A stretch of 64,000 nucleotides of DNA from Macrobrachium rosenbergii (GCF_040412425.1 NC_089753.1:38388913-38452912); one strand, 5' to 3'; shown: positions 13,015 through 25,599, counted from the first letter of the stretch. Notes: a model not told the origin generated them from the letters alone. Numbers and translations: made by a program.

Positions 13015-13060
<46 letters not shown>

Positions 13061-13083
13061 TATATATATATATATATATATTA

Positions 13084-13141
<58 letters not shown>

Positions 13142-13152
13142 TATATATATAT
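12997..13152. repeat. (TA)n microsatellite
   Basis: TA tract of about 155 bp with several phase breaks (ATAATA, AGATA, TTAATA). Confidence 0.96.
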
Positions 13153-13254
13153 GAATGAGACTGTGGGGGCATTTACCACGAATCAACAAGGCATTTGACC
13201 GGGCAAGTGTACACGACGCTATGGAAGCTTCCAATCAAACCTGTTGGTCAAGAC

Positions 13255-13315
13255 TACACACACACACATACACACACAGTCACACACACATACACACGTA
13301 CACACACACACATAT
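13255..13315. repeat. (CA)n microsatellite
   Basis: Interrupted CA tract (CACACATA, CACAGTCA and CACGTACA breaks). Confidence 0.93.
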
Positions 13316-13428
13316 GAGCGGGCTGACCACCACATCCTTATAACCCTTTCATCCGGTACACACAGAGAGACATCAAGTTGCATCACACACCTCCTCTGTA
13401 ATCACTGAGCCTCTTTTCCGAGTGGCCA

Positions 13429-13451
13429 CCATCATCATCATCATCATCATC
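13429..13451. repeat. (CAT)n trinucleotide repeat
   Basis: Seven to eight CAT/ATC triplets. Confidence 0.9.
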
Positions 13452-13487
13452 CACAAAAGTGCTGTCGAGACTAACGATTGATATTTT

Positions 13488-13790
13488 CAACTGAACTGAA
13501 TACAGAATTTAGGTCAAAGGCCAAGCTCTGGGATGTATGAGGTCATTCACCCCTGAAATGGAAACAGATAGTAAAAAGGTTTGAAAGGTGTAACAGGAGG
13601 AAAACTTCGCAGTTGCACTATGAATCAATTGTTAGAAGAGGGTGGGAAGTAAGACTGAAGAAAGAGAATATGAAAGGGGATACAGTAAAAGGAACGAAAG
13701 GAGTTGCAACTAGGGGCCCAAGGCACGCTGCAAAGAACGTTAAGTAATGCCTACAGTGCACCGCGTGAGGTGCACTGACGGCCCTACCCC
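13488..13790 (+). mobile_element. 310-bp dispersed repeat, copy 2
   Basis: Same orientation as the copy at 7,945-8,262, with the same ordered landmarks: TTTAGGTCAAAGGCCAAG, GGAAAACTTCGCAGTTG, AGAGGGTGGGAAGTAAGA, GTTGCAACTAGGGGCC and GCCTACAGTGCACCG. This copy keeps the terminal CACTGACGGCCCTACCCCC that the 52.6-kb copy also has in inverse form. From 13,800 to 14,600 I see no gene. Confidence 0.85.
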
Positions 13791-14610
13791 CGTACGGAAC
13801 GATGGATATTTTACTTTCAGGTTATTAGGCAAGGTTCTATAATTTCTTGAGAGTGAAGAAGACATCCTGCGACTAGTTCAAGAAATGCTATTTGGAAGGG
13901 ATACCGGAATATCCTAAGGCCTAACCTCTGTTTGAATAGGGCCTTACTATTCATAATTTTTGTCATATCTTTAAATTTCTGAGAATGGCTTCCGACTTTC
14001 CAAGAAACAGCTCATTCAGTGATTGACCTTTTCGTCATTTCTAAAACTGAACAGTTTGTTTTCTAATTGGGATCTGTAGTCTTAGACAGATAGTCTTCTG
14101 CAGATTACAATAAGACCTCAAAACCAACAGAGAAAGTAACAAAACTGACAGGAGAGACCACTTTCTATTGTCAAGCCATAAGCATCGGTCTAGCATACAC
14201 GAGCAAGAATATCCACAAAGCGTAAGTAATCGTATCTCATTAGCAATAATTACTTCTCATTATCGTCATTATCAACGTGGTGCTTCGGATATTCAGTAGC
14301 AAGATTTGCTATGTTAATAGGATCCATCATCATGAACAATCAGAGTTTCAAAGTACGGTCAGTTACACAGCTGCTTAGCCAACTTACTTAAGAGGCAAAC
14401 ACAGTCCCTTGAATACAGATATCACACAGCAGAAATGAGTCTTAACCTGCACGGCATTGTAAGGAACGCATTTTCCCGAGATGTAACCGAGTACCGGGAC
14501 CTTTCCCTGAAAAAAGCGGGACGCCATGTCTTAAAAACTAACCATAGAATTTTCTTGAAACTAATCTCTTTATGTTTCCCACACACATATTTACTTAATT
14601 TGAAGTAAGC

Positions 14611-14648
14611 TAACCTAACCTAACCCAACGTAACCTAACCTAACCTAG
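14611..14648 (+). repeat. interstitial telomere-type (TAACC)n
   Basis: About seven TAACC pentamers with two altered units. TAACC is the complement of TTAGG, the arthropod telomere motif. The tract is far too short to be a telomere. It fits an interstitial remnant or a chance pentamer microsatellite. Confidence 0.8.
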
Positions 14649-14739
14649 GGGCATGGCAAAAAAAAAAAAAAACCGGGGCTGGTGCAATACTAGCATACAT
14701 CTCAGGAATTTGCTTGTAGGACAGCCACATAACCTGTCA

Positions 14740-15075
14740 AACCAACAGACGCAATAACCACAGTAAACGCCCACGGTATAAGCAATAAATACGGCATACA
14801 CTCACAACAAAAGTAACAGCCACAGCAATAAGCACAGCAGACGTCCACGGCAGCAGCACTAGACACAGCAAACGGCTACAGCAACAGCGAGAATTACAGC
14901 AACCCACAACAGCAGCAAACACAGTAAACAACCAATACAACAGCAATAATCGCAGCAGCTGTCAACGCCACTAAACACAAAAAACAACCACAACAACAGC
15001 AATAATCGCAGCAATAAACAGCAAACAGCCTCACATACTGCAATAACCACAGCGACCGCCCACACCCATTAACCA
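14740..15075 (+). repeat. degenerate CAACAGC-rich tandem repeat
   Basis: Low-complexity A/C-rich sequence in which CAGCAATAATCGCAGCA recurs 57 bp apart (about 14,941 and 14,998), with a weaker relative about 118 bp upstream. It looks like an old tandem repeat with a period near 57-60 bp. The Cys/Leu/Val-rich minus-strand frames over it are composition artefacts. Confidence 0.6.
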
Positions 15076-15342
15076 AAAGCAAACAAACACAAGAGCAAGC
15101 AATGCCCACAGATGATACAGCCTTGGAAATGTCACGGACAGAGAGTTTGCTAACAATAACAGTATTAATCTTCAATAATACTAATCTTTACCACAGTCGG
15201 TGTTTCACAAAGCCTCTTTGATTGAGACAGACGCCCAAACCAGCACCTGTTTTTTTTTTTTTTTTTTTTTGAGGGAGATTTCACTGAAATCGCCTATAAA
15301 AAAAATCAAACGTATCTGCAAAATGAAAATAAAAGCTTTTCT

Positions 15343-15412
15343 TTCTTCTTCTTCTTCTTCTTCTTCTTCTTCTTCTTCTTCTTCTTCTTCTTCTTCTTCT
15401 TCTTCTTCTTCT
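15343..15412. repeat. (TTC)n trinucleotide repeat
   Basis: About 23 TTC triplets without interruption. Poly-Ser and poly-Glu frames result from it. Confidence 0.97.
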
Positions 15413-15567
15413 CTCGGAGATCTCTGACCCAGACCCAGTTCATGATCGTCATAGTACGGTGTCATAGGCAAGCAAAGGACTCCCGAGCGAAAGTCAAAGT
15501 TCAAGCAGAGAGAAGTGCAACTTTGATGCCGAATGGGAGCAGTTGAAACCGTTGGATTATTCATCGT

Positions 15568-15568
15568 C

Positions 15569-15628
<60 letters not shown>

Positions 15629-15716
15629 CACCTTTTGGTAGATAGATAAGTACCTCAAAAAACTTTTTGGAGAGAAGAAAGAATAGCACCAGAGGAAAAG
15701 GGAAGTGTCGTTTTAG

Positions 15717-15775
<59 letters not shown>

Positions 15776-15860
15776 ATCTTTTGATAGATAAATGGATACC
15801 TCAAAAACTTTTTTTTGGAGAGAAAAAGTATATCACCAGAGGAAAAGAGAAGTGTCGTTT

Positions 15861-15928
<68 letters not shown>

Positions 15929-16020
15929 ATTTTTAGCTAGAGACATACTGTAGATACATCAAAAATACTTTTAGGGAGAGGGAGAAAGAATGTCACGAGA
16001 TGAGAGAAGTGTCGTTTTAG

Positions 16021-16060
<40 letters not shown>
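15568..16060 (+). repeat. composite array: (AG)n blocks alternating with a conserved spacer
   Basis: Four (AG)n blocks (about 15,571-15,626, 15,720-15,774, 15,863-15,928 and 16,023-16,058) are separated by three related spacers of 85-95 bp. The spacers share ACCTCAAAAA-type and ACTTTTTGGAGAGA-type segments, CACCAGAGGAAAAG and AAGTGTCGTTTTAGA. The whole is a tandem repeat of about 150 bp whose AG part varies in length. The third spacer is the most diverged. Confidence 0.92.
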
Positions 16061-16063
<3 letters not shown>

Positions 16064-16537
16064 GAAATACCCGCTTTAAGGCATGAGAACCTCCTTTGAA
16101 AGACCGAGTGGGTGGAAGAACAATGAACCCTTTTTAGAAAAAATGATTTTCTAATAAAAATCTAGCGTAATGATGTACGATCGTTTGGAAACTGAAAAGC
16201 GCTGTTGTCAACACATGTCAAACCCAGCTTCTAAATATGTAGGACACCGAGTCTTTCATCTATAAAGCCTGCTAATTGACGCGAAATTTGAACCCAGTAT
16301 TCCCATTAAAGTAGAAAATGCAGACTGCCGTTGGAGGCTTAAAGTCCCGCGTCCTAATTTCCCCGATGCAAAGAGAGAGGGAGAGAGGTTAACGAAGCAT
16401 TCACGTATGGAATTATTAACACTTGCACTGCAGTGACCTCATATACGCCATTACGAATGCAATTGCGAGACGTGAGCGACCTAACAGTGCAAAGCCGCGT
16501 TGAGACACAGAAATACAACCGCTTCCAGATACACGCG

Positions 16538-16540
<3 letters not shown>

Positions 16541-16573
<33 letters not shown>
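16541..16573. repeat. (CA)n microsatellite
   Basis: Pure CA tract of about 33 bp. The stretch 16,580-17,720 has no recognisable gene or repeat. Confidence 0.95.
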
Positions 16574-16575
<2 letters not shown>

Positions 16576-17721
16576 CAAACGCAAAAAATGTAAACGTATA
16601 TACCATACCTGATTACCAATATCATGCGGGGTAAAAAAAATCTAGGCTAAGATGGCTGTTTTCACAAAGGAAAGCTCAGATTAAACAGACTCTTGCAAGG
16701 TCATCGGCCTATAATGCAAGATATTGCAGACTGCCGTGATATTCCGTGAAAACGAGTTTATGGTAAGCACTGCTCAAAATGAGGAAAAATATCATGACTG
16801 AGAAACAATACTGAAACAGGTTACAGCAAAAACAGCCTGTGAGTAAGCTGTACAGAGCAAGTTCTCGCAGCTTGACCACTCACTCAAGCCAAAGGGACTG
16901 ATTTCTTGTATAGTCCTTGAATGAATGACTACCGAGCATCAATAACCATGGCGTGCGCCAAGGAGGTGTACGCGTACCTTGGTCGCCATAGCAGGATCGA
17001 ATGGCTGTGAAAGTCCCTCTTTCAAAATGACGGCCTTGACACTGAGGTGTCTGTTGTGCAATTCTAAGCAAGATCTATGGAAACTGTGTAGTTCAGAGGG
17101 AGAGAAAATGGAAGTTGTGCCTCTTTGTTAATGAGAAACAGCAAGGGAACAGGTAAACACGCCTGCTTTACTCCTCTGACAAGCATGTGCACATGTTTGG
17201 CTAAATGTAATAAGCTGGCAATGATGCAAAATGACAGGTGCCTATAAATACCAGTAGGTCTGGTAAAAGTGATAAATTTCAGCAAATTCATTCAGTTTAC
17301 CTAGAAATGCTTCCACGTCAAGGTTAAGTTATGTTAAGTTCGACCGATGCATTGACTCATTAATAAGATTAAATGACGTCACAACACCGAGTTAGGTTAA
17401 AAAGAAAGTGAGGGACGGCAGGGTTAGGTTTTACGACATTTACGAGGACACGCTGGCATTTACGCACAGCTACCGGTAAATATGCTGTCATCGATTCATC
17501 ACATTTACCTGAACATCAACAAAACATCGTCTTCTTTCTGAATTCATCACGACCGAATGGATATGCAATTTTACGTATTTGGGCATTCCTGGGTCCGTGT
17601 TTACGATTAGGAAGCGGCCAAGCCAATCAAGATTACCTGACGTTAGAGAGTTCTGCAAACAGCCGTTGTTGACTTGTGATTACAGAGTGAAGATATCCAA
17701 ACAAAAGTTACAAACTTTACA

Positions 17722-20700
17722 GACATCAAAATGTTATCCTGTTTACTCCAGGAAATCAACAGCAAAATGTTACTCTGTTTACTCTGGGGAATAAGCAACG
17801 AACTGTGTCTCTGTTTACTCCGGGATGTAGAGAGCAAAATGTTACTCTGTTTACTCAGAGGAATAAGCAACAAAATGTTACTTTGTTTCCTCATGGAAGT
17901 AAACAACAAAATGTTGCTCTGTTTATTCCGGGGAATAAAAAACAAAATGTTACACTGCTTACTCTAGGGAAGATAATAAAATGTTACTCTGTAAGTTCCG
18001 GGGAGTAAACAGCAAAATATGACTATTTATTCCGAGGAATAAACAATAAAATGTGACTGTTTACTCCGAGGAATAAACAACAAAATATTACTCTGTCTAC
18101 TGCAGAGAATAAACAACAAAATGTTACTCTGTCTGCTGCAGAGAATAAACAACAAATGTTACTCTGTCTACTGCAAAGAATAAACAACAAAATGTTACTC
18201 TGTCTACTGCAGAGAATAAACAACAAAATGTTGCTCTGTCTACTGCAGAGAATAAACAACAAAATGTTACTCTGTTTACTCCGAGGAATAAACAGCAAAA
18301 TGTTACTCTGTTTACTCCGAGGAATAAACAACAAAATGTTACTCTGTCTACTGCAGAGAAAAAACAACAAAATGTTACTCTGTTTACTCCGAGGAATAAA
18401 CAACAAAATGTGACTCTGTTTACTCCGAGGAATAAACAACGAAATGTTGCTCTGTCTACTGCAGGGAATAAACAACAAAATGTGACTCTGTTTACTCCGA
18501 GGAATAAACAACAAAATGTTGCTCTGTCTACTGCAGGGAATAAACAACAAAATGTTGCTCTGTCTACTGCAGGGAATAAACAACAAAATGTTGCTCTGTC
18601 TACTGCAGGGAATAAACAACAAAATGTTGCTCTGTCTACTGCAGGGAATAAACAACAAAATGTTAGCCTACTCTGTTTACTCCGAGGAATAAACAACAAA
18701 ATGTTACCCTGTTTACTCTGAGGAATAAACGGCAAAATGTTACCCTGTTTACTCCGAGAAATAAACAGCAAAATGTTACCCTGTTTGCTCCGAGGAATAA
18801 ATAGCAAAATGTTACTCTGTTTGCTCCGAGGAATAATCAGCAAAATGTCACTCTGTTTACTCCGAGGAATAAACAGCAAAATGTTACCCTGTTTGCTCCG
18901 AGGAATAAACAGCAAAATGTTACTCTGTTTACTCCGGGGAATAAACAACAAAATGTTACCCTGTTTACTCTGAGGAATAAACAGCAAAATGTTACCTTGT
19001 TTGCTCCGAGGAATAAACAGCAAAATGTTACTCTGTTTGCTCCGAGGAATAATCAGCAAAATGTTACTCTGTTTACTCCGAGGAATAAACAACAAAATGT
19101 TACTCTGTTTACTCCGAGGAAAAAACAGCAAAATGTTACCGTGTTTACTCCGAGGAAATGACAACAGAATGTTACTCTGTTTGCTCCGAGGAATAAATAG
19201 CAAAACGTTACTCTGTTTGCTCCGAGGAATAAATAGCAAAACGTTACTCTGTTTGCTCCGAGGAATAAACAACAAAATGTTACTCTGTTTGCTCCGAGGA
19301 ATAAACAGCAAAATGTTACTCTGTTTGCTCCGAGGAATAAACAGCAAAATGTTACTCTGTTTACTCCGAGGAATAAACACCAAAATGTTACCCTGTTTAC
19401 TCCGAGGAATAAATAGCAAAATGTTACCCTGTTTGCTCCGAGGAATAAACAGCAAAATGTTACTCTGTTTACTCCGAGGAATAAACACCAAAATGTTACC
19501 ATGTTTACTCCGAGGAATAAACAGCAAAATGTTACCCTGTTTGCTCCGAGGAATAAATAGCAAAATGTTACCCTGTTTGCTCCGAGGAATAAACAGCGAA
19601 ATGTTACTCTGTTTACTCAGAGGAATAAACACCAAAATGTTACCCTGTTTACTCCGAGGAAATGACAACAAAATGTTACTCTGTTTGCTCCGTGGAATAT
19701 ACAGCAAAATGTTACTCTGTTTCCGAGGAATAAATAGCAAAATGTTACTCTGTTTGCTCCGAGGAATAAACAGCAAAATGTTACTCTGTTTGCTCCGAGG
19801 AATAAACACCAAAATGTTACTCTGTTTACTCTGAGGAATAAACACCAAAATGTTACCCTGTTTACTCCGAGGAATAAACAGCAAAATGTTACCCTGTTTG
19901 CTCCGAGGAATAAACAGCAAAATGTTACCCTGTTTACTCCGAGGAATAAATAGCAAAATGTTACCCTGTTTGCTCCGAGGAATAAACAGCAAAATGTTAC
20001 CCTGTTTGCTCCGAGGAATAAACACCAAAATGTTACCCTGTTTGCTCCGAGGAATAAACACCAAAATGTTACCCTGTTTACTCCGAGGAATAAACACCAA
20101 AATGTTACCCTGTTTACTCCGAGGAATAAATAGCAAAATGTTACCCTGTTTGCTCCGAGGAATAAACAGCAAAATGTTACCCTGTTTACTCAGAGGAATA
20201 AACAACAAAATGTTACCCTGTTTGCTCCGAGGAATAAACAGCAAAATGTTACCCTGTTTGCTCCGAGGAATAAACAGCGAAATGTTACTCTGTTTACTCA
20301 GAGGAATAAACAGCAAAATGTTACTCTGTTTACTCCGAGGAATAAACAGCAAAATGTTACTCTGTTTACTCCGAGGAATAAACAGCAAAATGTTACCCTG
20401 TTTGCTCCGAGGAATAAATAGCAAAATGTTACCCTGTTTGCTCCGAGGAATAAACAGCAAAATGTTACTCTGTTTACTCACGGGAATAAACACCAAAATG
20501 TTACCCTGTTTACTCAGAGGAATAAATAGCAAAATGTTACCCTGTTTGCTCCGAGGAATAAACAGCAAAATGTTACTCTGTTTACTCCGAGGAATAAACA
20601 CCAAAATGTTACTCTGTTTACTCCGAGGAATAAACACCAAAATGTTACCCTGTTTACTCCGAGGAATAAACAGCAAAATGTTACCCTGTTTACTCAGAGG

Positions 20701-21866
20701 AATAAACAGCAAAATGTTACTCTGTTTACTCCGAGGAATAAACAGCAAAATGTTACTCTGTTTACTCCGAGGAATAAACACCAAAATGTTACCCTGTTTA
20801 CTCGGAGGAATAAATAGCAAAATGTTACCCTGTTTGCTCCGAGGAATAAACAGCAAAATGTTACCCTGTTTGCTCCGAGGGATAAACAGCAAAATGTTAC
20901 CCTGTTTGCTCCGAGGAATAAACAGCAAAACGTTACTCTGTTTACTCAGAGGAATAAACAGCAAAATGTTACCCTGTTTACTCCGAGGAATAAACAGCAA
21001 AATGTTACCCTGTTTGCTCCGAGGAATAAATAGCAAAATGTTACCCTGTTTGCTCCGAGGAATAAACAGCAAAATGTTACTCTGTTTACTCAGAGGAATA
21101 AACAGCAAAATGTTACTCTGTTTACTCCGAGGAATAAACAGCAAAATGTTACTCTGTTTACTCCGATGAATAAACAGCAAAATGTTACCCTGTTTACTCC
21201 GAGGAATAAATAGCAAAATGTTACCCTGTTTGCTCCGAGGAATAAACAGCAAAATGTTACTCTGTTTACTCACAGGAATAAACACCAAAATGTTACCCTG
21301 TTTACTCCAAGGAATAAACAGCAAAATGTTACCCTGTTTGCTCCGAGGAATAAATAGCAAAATGTTACCCTGTTTGCTCCGAGGAATAAACAGCAAAATG
21401 TTACTTTGTTTACTCAGAGGAATAAACAGCAAAATGTTACTCTGTTTACTCCGAGGAATAAACAACAAAATGTTACCCTGTTTAATCTGAGGAATAAACA
21501 ACAAAATGTGACTCGGTTTACTCTGGGAATAAACAACAAAATTTGACTCCGTTTACTCCGGGGAGTAAACATGTTACTTGTTTGCCGCGAGTAATAAAAA
21601 AAGTGACTATTTAAACTAAGATATACTTAAACTTAATCCGGGGAATAAAGAACAAAATGTTACTCACTTTACACCGGGGAATAAACAACAAAATGTCACT
21701 GTTTACTACGAGGAATAAACAGCAAAATGTTACTCTGCTCGCCTCGGGGAATAAACAACTAAATGTTACCCTGTCTATTCCGGGAAGTAAACAGAATGTT
21801 ACCCTTTCTACTCCGGTGAGTAAACAAAATGGTACTCTGTTCACTCAGCATAGAATAAACAAAAGA
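17722..21866. repeat. 36-bp minisatellite, about 115 units, 4.1 kb
   Basis: The unit is AATAAACAGCAAAATGTTAC followed by CCTGTTTGCTCCGAGG, 36 bp. Variants include ACTCTG for ACCCTG, TTTACT for TTTGCT, and AACAAC or AACACC for AACAGC. Two subfamilies occupy separate zones: CTGCAG-containing units at about 18,080-18,660, and CTCCGAGG units from 18,660 to 21,490. Both edges are degraded. Since 36 is divisible by three, both strands stay open: a 1,126-codon minus-strand frame (18,124-21,504) and plus-strand frames of 281 and 439 codons. The minus frame changes reading phase of the repeat near 18,665, where 5 bases are inserted, without meeting a stop. I consider these frames by-products of the repeat. 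Confidence 0.97.
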
Positions 21867-22152
21867 ATAACAAGGAACTATGTATTCTTTCGTTAATAAT
21901 TCTTACATATTCCCAGTACAGGGATTCTATTCTGGAGCGGTGAATCAACCTCCCAAAAGGCTTTTTTTACTTCCTATAGCATCACGACTAGTACAACGGG
22001 CAAGTGCGCGCGCGCGCCCCCCAGAAAAATCTCGACGGCGACCTGACCGAACACATCAGACGTCCATCACTCTAACTTAGCCTTCACGTCCGTCGGAATC
22101 GTAACCTCGTGAAGAAGGTCCCTCGGGCGTATTGATTTCCTGTAGGTTTCCG

Positions 22153-22153
<1 letters not shown>

Positions 22154-22221
<68 letters not shown>

Positions 22222-22301
22222 CGGTATTTTATGCAAACAAATGAGGCATTTCTTATGCAATTTTAAAATAAAATTGTTGATTTCTCTCTCTCTCTCTCTC
22301 T
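22154..22301. repeat. two (CT)n microsatellites
   Basis: A CT tract of about 65 bp (22,154-22,218) and a shorter one (22,283-22,301) are separated by about 64 bp of AT-rich sequence. Confidence 0.94.
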
Positions 22302-22432
22302 AAGCAATTCTACAAACTTATTTTTCCTTATATTATTCAATTTTCTTCCAAGCTTAAATTTAAGTTGGAAGCATTTCACTTAGCTAATGGGAAGCATTTC
22401 CCGTTATAATATATTCTGCCGATTCTCCTGTG

Positions 22433-22574
<142 letters not shown>

Positions 22575-22849
22575 TTATGTGTGTATGGGATTAAGCCGTC
22601 TCCTTCAACAGGAGATGGGCCAAAAAATAAAAAAACGAAAAATAAAAACAAAACAAAACAATAGTGCAACAGTAAACGATTTAGTGGTTGAATAAACCTC
22701 AGAACCAAAACCTTCAGCAACATTACCCGCTTCACAAAACTACACAGGAGGCTCACCAGCAACCGTCTATTCCCTTCATGCACACAGTACCATTCACCTA
22801 TACCTTGCATACACGCTAACGCTCCCTGAATTTTAAGACAACCACTCTG

Positions 22850-23400
22850 CTATATATTTTCACTAACCCCTCGTCCTCTATTCTCTGTACATGACAAAAC
22901 CATTTAAAAAAAACTCAGCTTCATCCTTTCATCACTATTCAAGTTTTTGCGTCTGTTTCTTCTTCACGAAGAGAGAAGTGATATGAGTTATCTGCACTCA
23001 CTTTCTACCTGAACTCCCATAAGGCCTAGGTCTTCATCTATCCCCTTTTTTTCGTGATTTTCTGGGCCTTCTTATAACTGTGTCCTACTACTTCCTTATT
23101 TATTGCTTTTCCGATTAACAGTTTCTCATCCTTTCTCACCAAATGACCAAATCATCTCAGACTTACAGATCTCAGTCTACTTTCTATCCGCTGGAGACCT
23201 TTCACCAACCTCAAAATTTCTCACCTTTTCAGTTCTTCTTTACTCGAAAGGTAAATCTCAACATCTTGAACCTTTTTTTAAATCTTATTTGCATTCAGCA
23301 TCACATTTCGATTCCATAAAGGAAAGGCGGATCAACAATCACCTCACATATTCCTACCATGGCTTTCTTTCTTGCCTCAGCTATTCTGTGACTCATAACC
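22850..23400 (-). mobile_element. decayed LINE remnant, minus strand
   Basis: Read on the minus strand with frameshifts, short peptides resemble the region downstream of the reverse transcriptase in non-LTR retrotransposons: a FGHLVRKDEKLLIGKAINKE-like piece and RSVSLR just before it. Stops and frame changes are frequent, so it is a relic. Clade not assignable from what I can see, and limits are approximate. Confidence 0.45.
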
Positions 23401-24411
23401 AGTTACATATATTACCTACTGAATATATTTATTCAACTCTTTTTCCACCTTCGAGTGGGTGGCACTAGAAGGGTAAAGCCTCCCTGTTCTCAATAAATCT
23501 CTAGGGATGAGGTTGCTAGCCCCATACCCTCTCTCTGATCCCGGACCTCGCAAATTCGAGCCTAGTGCTCTGTCACCGAGATGCAAAAGTAAATTTATTT
23601 GGATTCTATACCTCTTTAAAGTCTCCATACGTATTTATAAAATTTCCTTCTCTTTGTTCGGAAATAAAATTTCTTAATCACTGCATTTCTTTATAATACG
23701 TGCATGTGTGTGCGTTTGAGTGCCACGAACCCATCAATTAGACCAATTTACCACATCTCTTCATTCCTAGATCATACTGACGTTATCACAAGGCATCGTT
23801 TACACTTTGACCTTTGCCAGCGACCATAATCATAAATTGTCCGTTACTCACCTACTCAGTAAGTCCATTAGCTTCATAAAGGACTGATCGCGATTTTTAA
23901 ACCCTTTGACTTTGCTCCTAACATCGGCCGCTACAAAGAACGAGCTACTTTCTTATAGTCGGAGCAAGCAAACCTTGTTTTAAGTGTGACAGAAACGCAA
24001 ACGTCTGCTCCCTGAAGTTTTATAGTCCTTTTTGCGTTGAAATGTTATAAAAAACGAGTAACTTTAAAATGGAGAAGCCTACAAAAACAACAACGCCCAA
24101 GGTGGCTTTTAGGAGGAAGCTGTGCGACCGCACTTTTCCATCTTGTGGCATACCACTTTCCTTCTGGCCTTAACACCTCCCAGACCTGTCCTGCCATTAT
24201 GTCTCTCTTATTGCAAGAGCGTATTGTTGTCATTGTTTTAGCAACGGCATTCATTATGAATAGCAGTCACCCTCGTCGATATCACGGGAGGAAATGCATT
24301 TGGTTGCCCAAGAACTTTCACAGACCTAGGCTGAGCGTCGCAGCTTAAGTAACATGGGACTAAATTCGGTTTGTTTCAGCTTACATGGACAACTTAGAGA
24401 ACATTAACAGC
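23401..24411. other. gene-free stretch with a possible SINE relic
   Basis: No gene is supported. A block at about 23,455-23,600, read on the minus strand, has a weak box-B-like GCTCGAATTTG and may be another old SINE. The overlapping short frames at 24,037-24,348 on both strands have no recognisable domain. Confidence 0.4.
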
Positions 24412-24471
24412 TTCTTCTTCTTCTTCTTCTTCTGATGATGATGATGATGATGATTATTATTATTATTACTG
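24410..24471. repeat. compound (TTC)n(TGA)n(TTA)n repeat
   Basis: Three triplet tracts follow one another. The rest of 24,480-25,600 has no recognisable gene. Confidence 0.9.
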
Positions 24472-25599
24472 TGAAACACCAAAAGAGAGGAACTTTCCAT
24501 GGAAAAGAACAACATCGCAAAGATTAAAAATAGATGACTGAAGCTAAAGATATGAAAAGGTTACGAACTATATAATGAGTATTCTACACTTGATTATATA
24601 GCCTAGCTTGGTAAACAAAATTAGCTATTATAATTAGCATTATTAGATAAATCAACAAACAGATAGATATTGTATAAAAAATGCATTTCAGAAAATCCAC
24701 TAAAATAGTATAAGACCGTTTAGAATACAAGAGAGAAACCTCCTTAATTCATTACAGTTATTTGCTAAATTAACGTTTACATTAAGTATTTTTTCAACTG
24801 GCATGGGAGTAACTACAGTCATTCGGTCCAAATCCCTAGTTAAAGAAACGGCTGAGCGATAATTCAACGCATCGGGCTAAAAAACAAATAAATAAAATAC
24901 AAAACCTTAGGCCTATAGCGACTCTCAAAAGGCACCATGTAAGTGCTCACTACATCAAGACATATTATTTTCTTTCTGGCAGGCCCGAATTCATCTTCAA
25001 ATTAAAATCCGTCTCTTTATTATCTTAAAAGCTACATTCCACGCCTTGTCTCATAGATTTGACAGATTTAAGAGAAAACGTGAGGCGTCTCGGCCTACCA
25101 AACTGGGTCTGATGAGTTTAAAGAGAACAGTCCGTCTGTCTCCTAGCCTGGGTGTTAGTTGTTTAAAGAGAACAGCTATATAGTTTGTCATTTACCTCAA
25201 TCGCTTTGCGACTTAGCGAATTTAGTGCAAAGGCCATTGAAAACGTAGACCTTTACCCTACCTAGATATTTCAAAGTTCAAATTACAAAAATACCACCGC
25301 CTCGTCTCGCATTAGCCAGGAGAATATAATACAAAGCCCATAATCTCGGCTTTTTGCTGTTAAAAAATGATCCTTCCAGCTCGTTCTCAGTAGTGTTAAG
25401 CAAAATATGGCTGTCTTTTGTTATTCTCAAACCAACCTTGGTGTACCCCTCAGCACTGCTACAGACCGCCTTGCGATCCTGGTCCATAGCGTCTCTCTCT
25501 CTCTCTCTGAATTTGCTTTTTCTTCAGGCAGCTTATATATATATCTTCTTCTTCTTCTTTCGACCTTATTAGTCTCCATCTATTTTTATTCCTTGCATC

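Noticed and set aside
14740..15075. Ala/Cys/Leu-rich minus-strand frames as membrane proteins
   Set aside because: The hydrophobic look comes from CAACAGC-type low-complexity DNA; three frames give similar composition.
15205..15564. 119-codon minus frame with poly-Glu
   Set aside because: The Glu run is the (TTC)n tract read on the other strand; the remaining residues show no domain.
18124..21504. 1,126-codon minus-strand reading frame as a giant repeat protein gene
   Set aside because: It is made of a 36-bp minisatellite open on both strands. It changes repeat phase at an insertion without a stop and has no unique domain, signal or flanking exon. Kept as a finding, not as a CDS.
24037..24348. 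Overlapping frames of 103 codons (plus) and 69 codons (minus) as a gene
   Set aside because: No domain, no splice context and no conserved motif on either strand.
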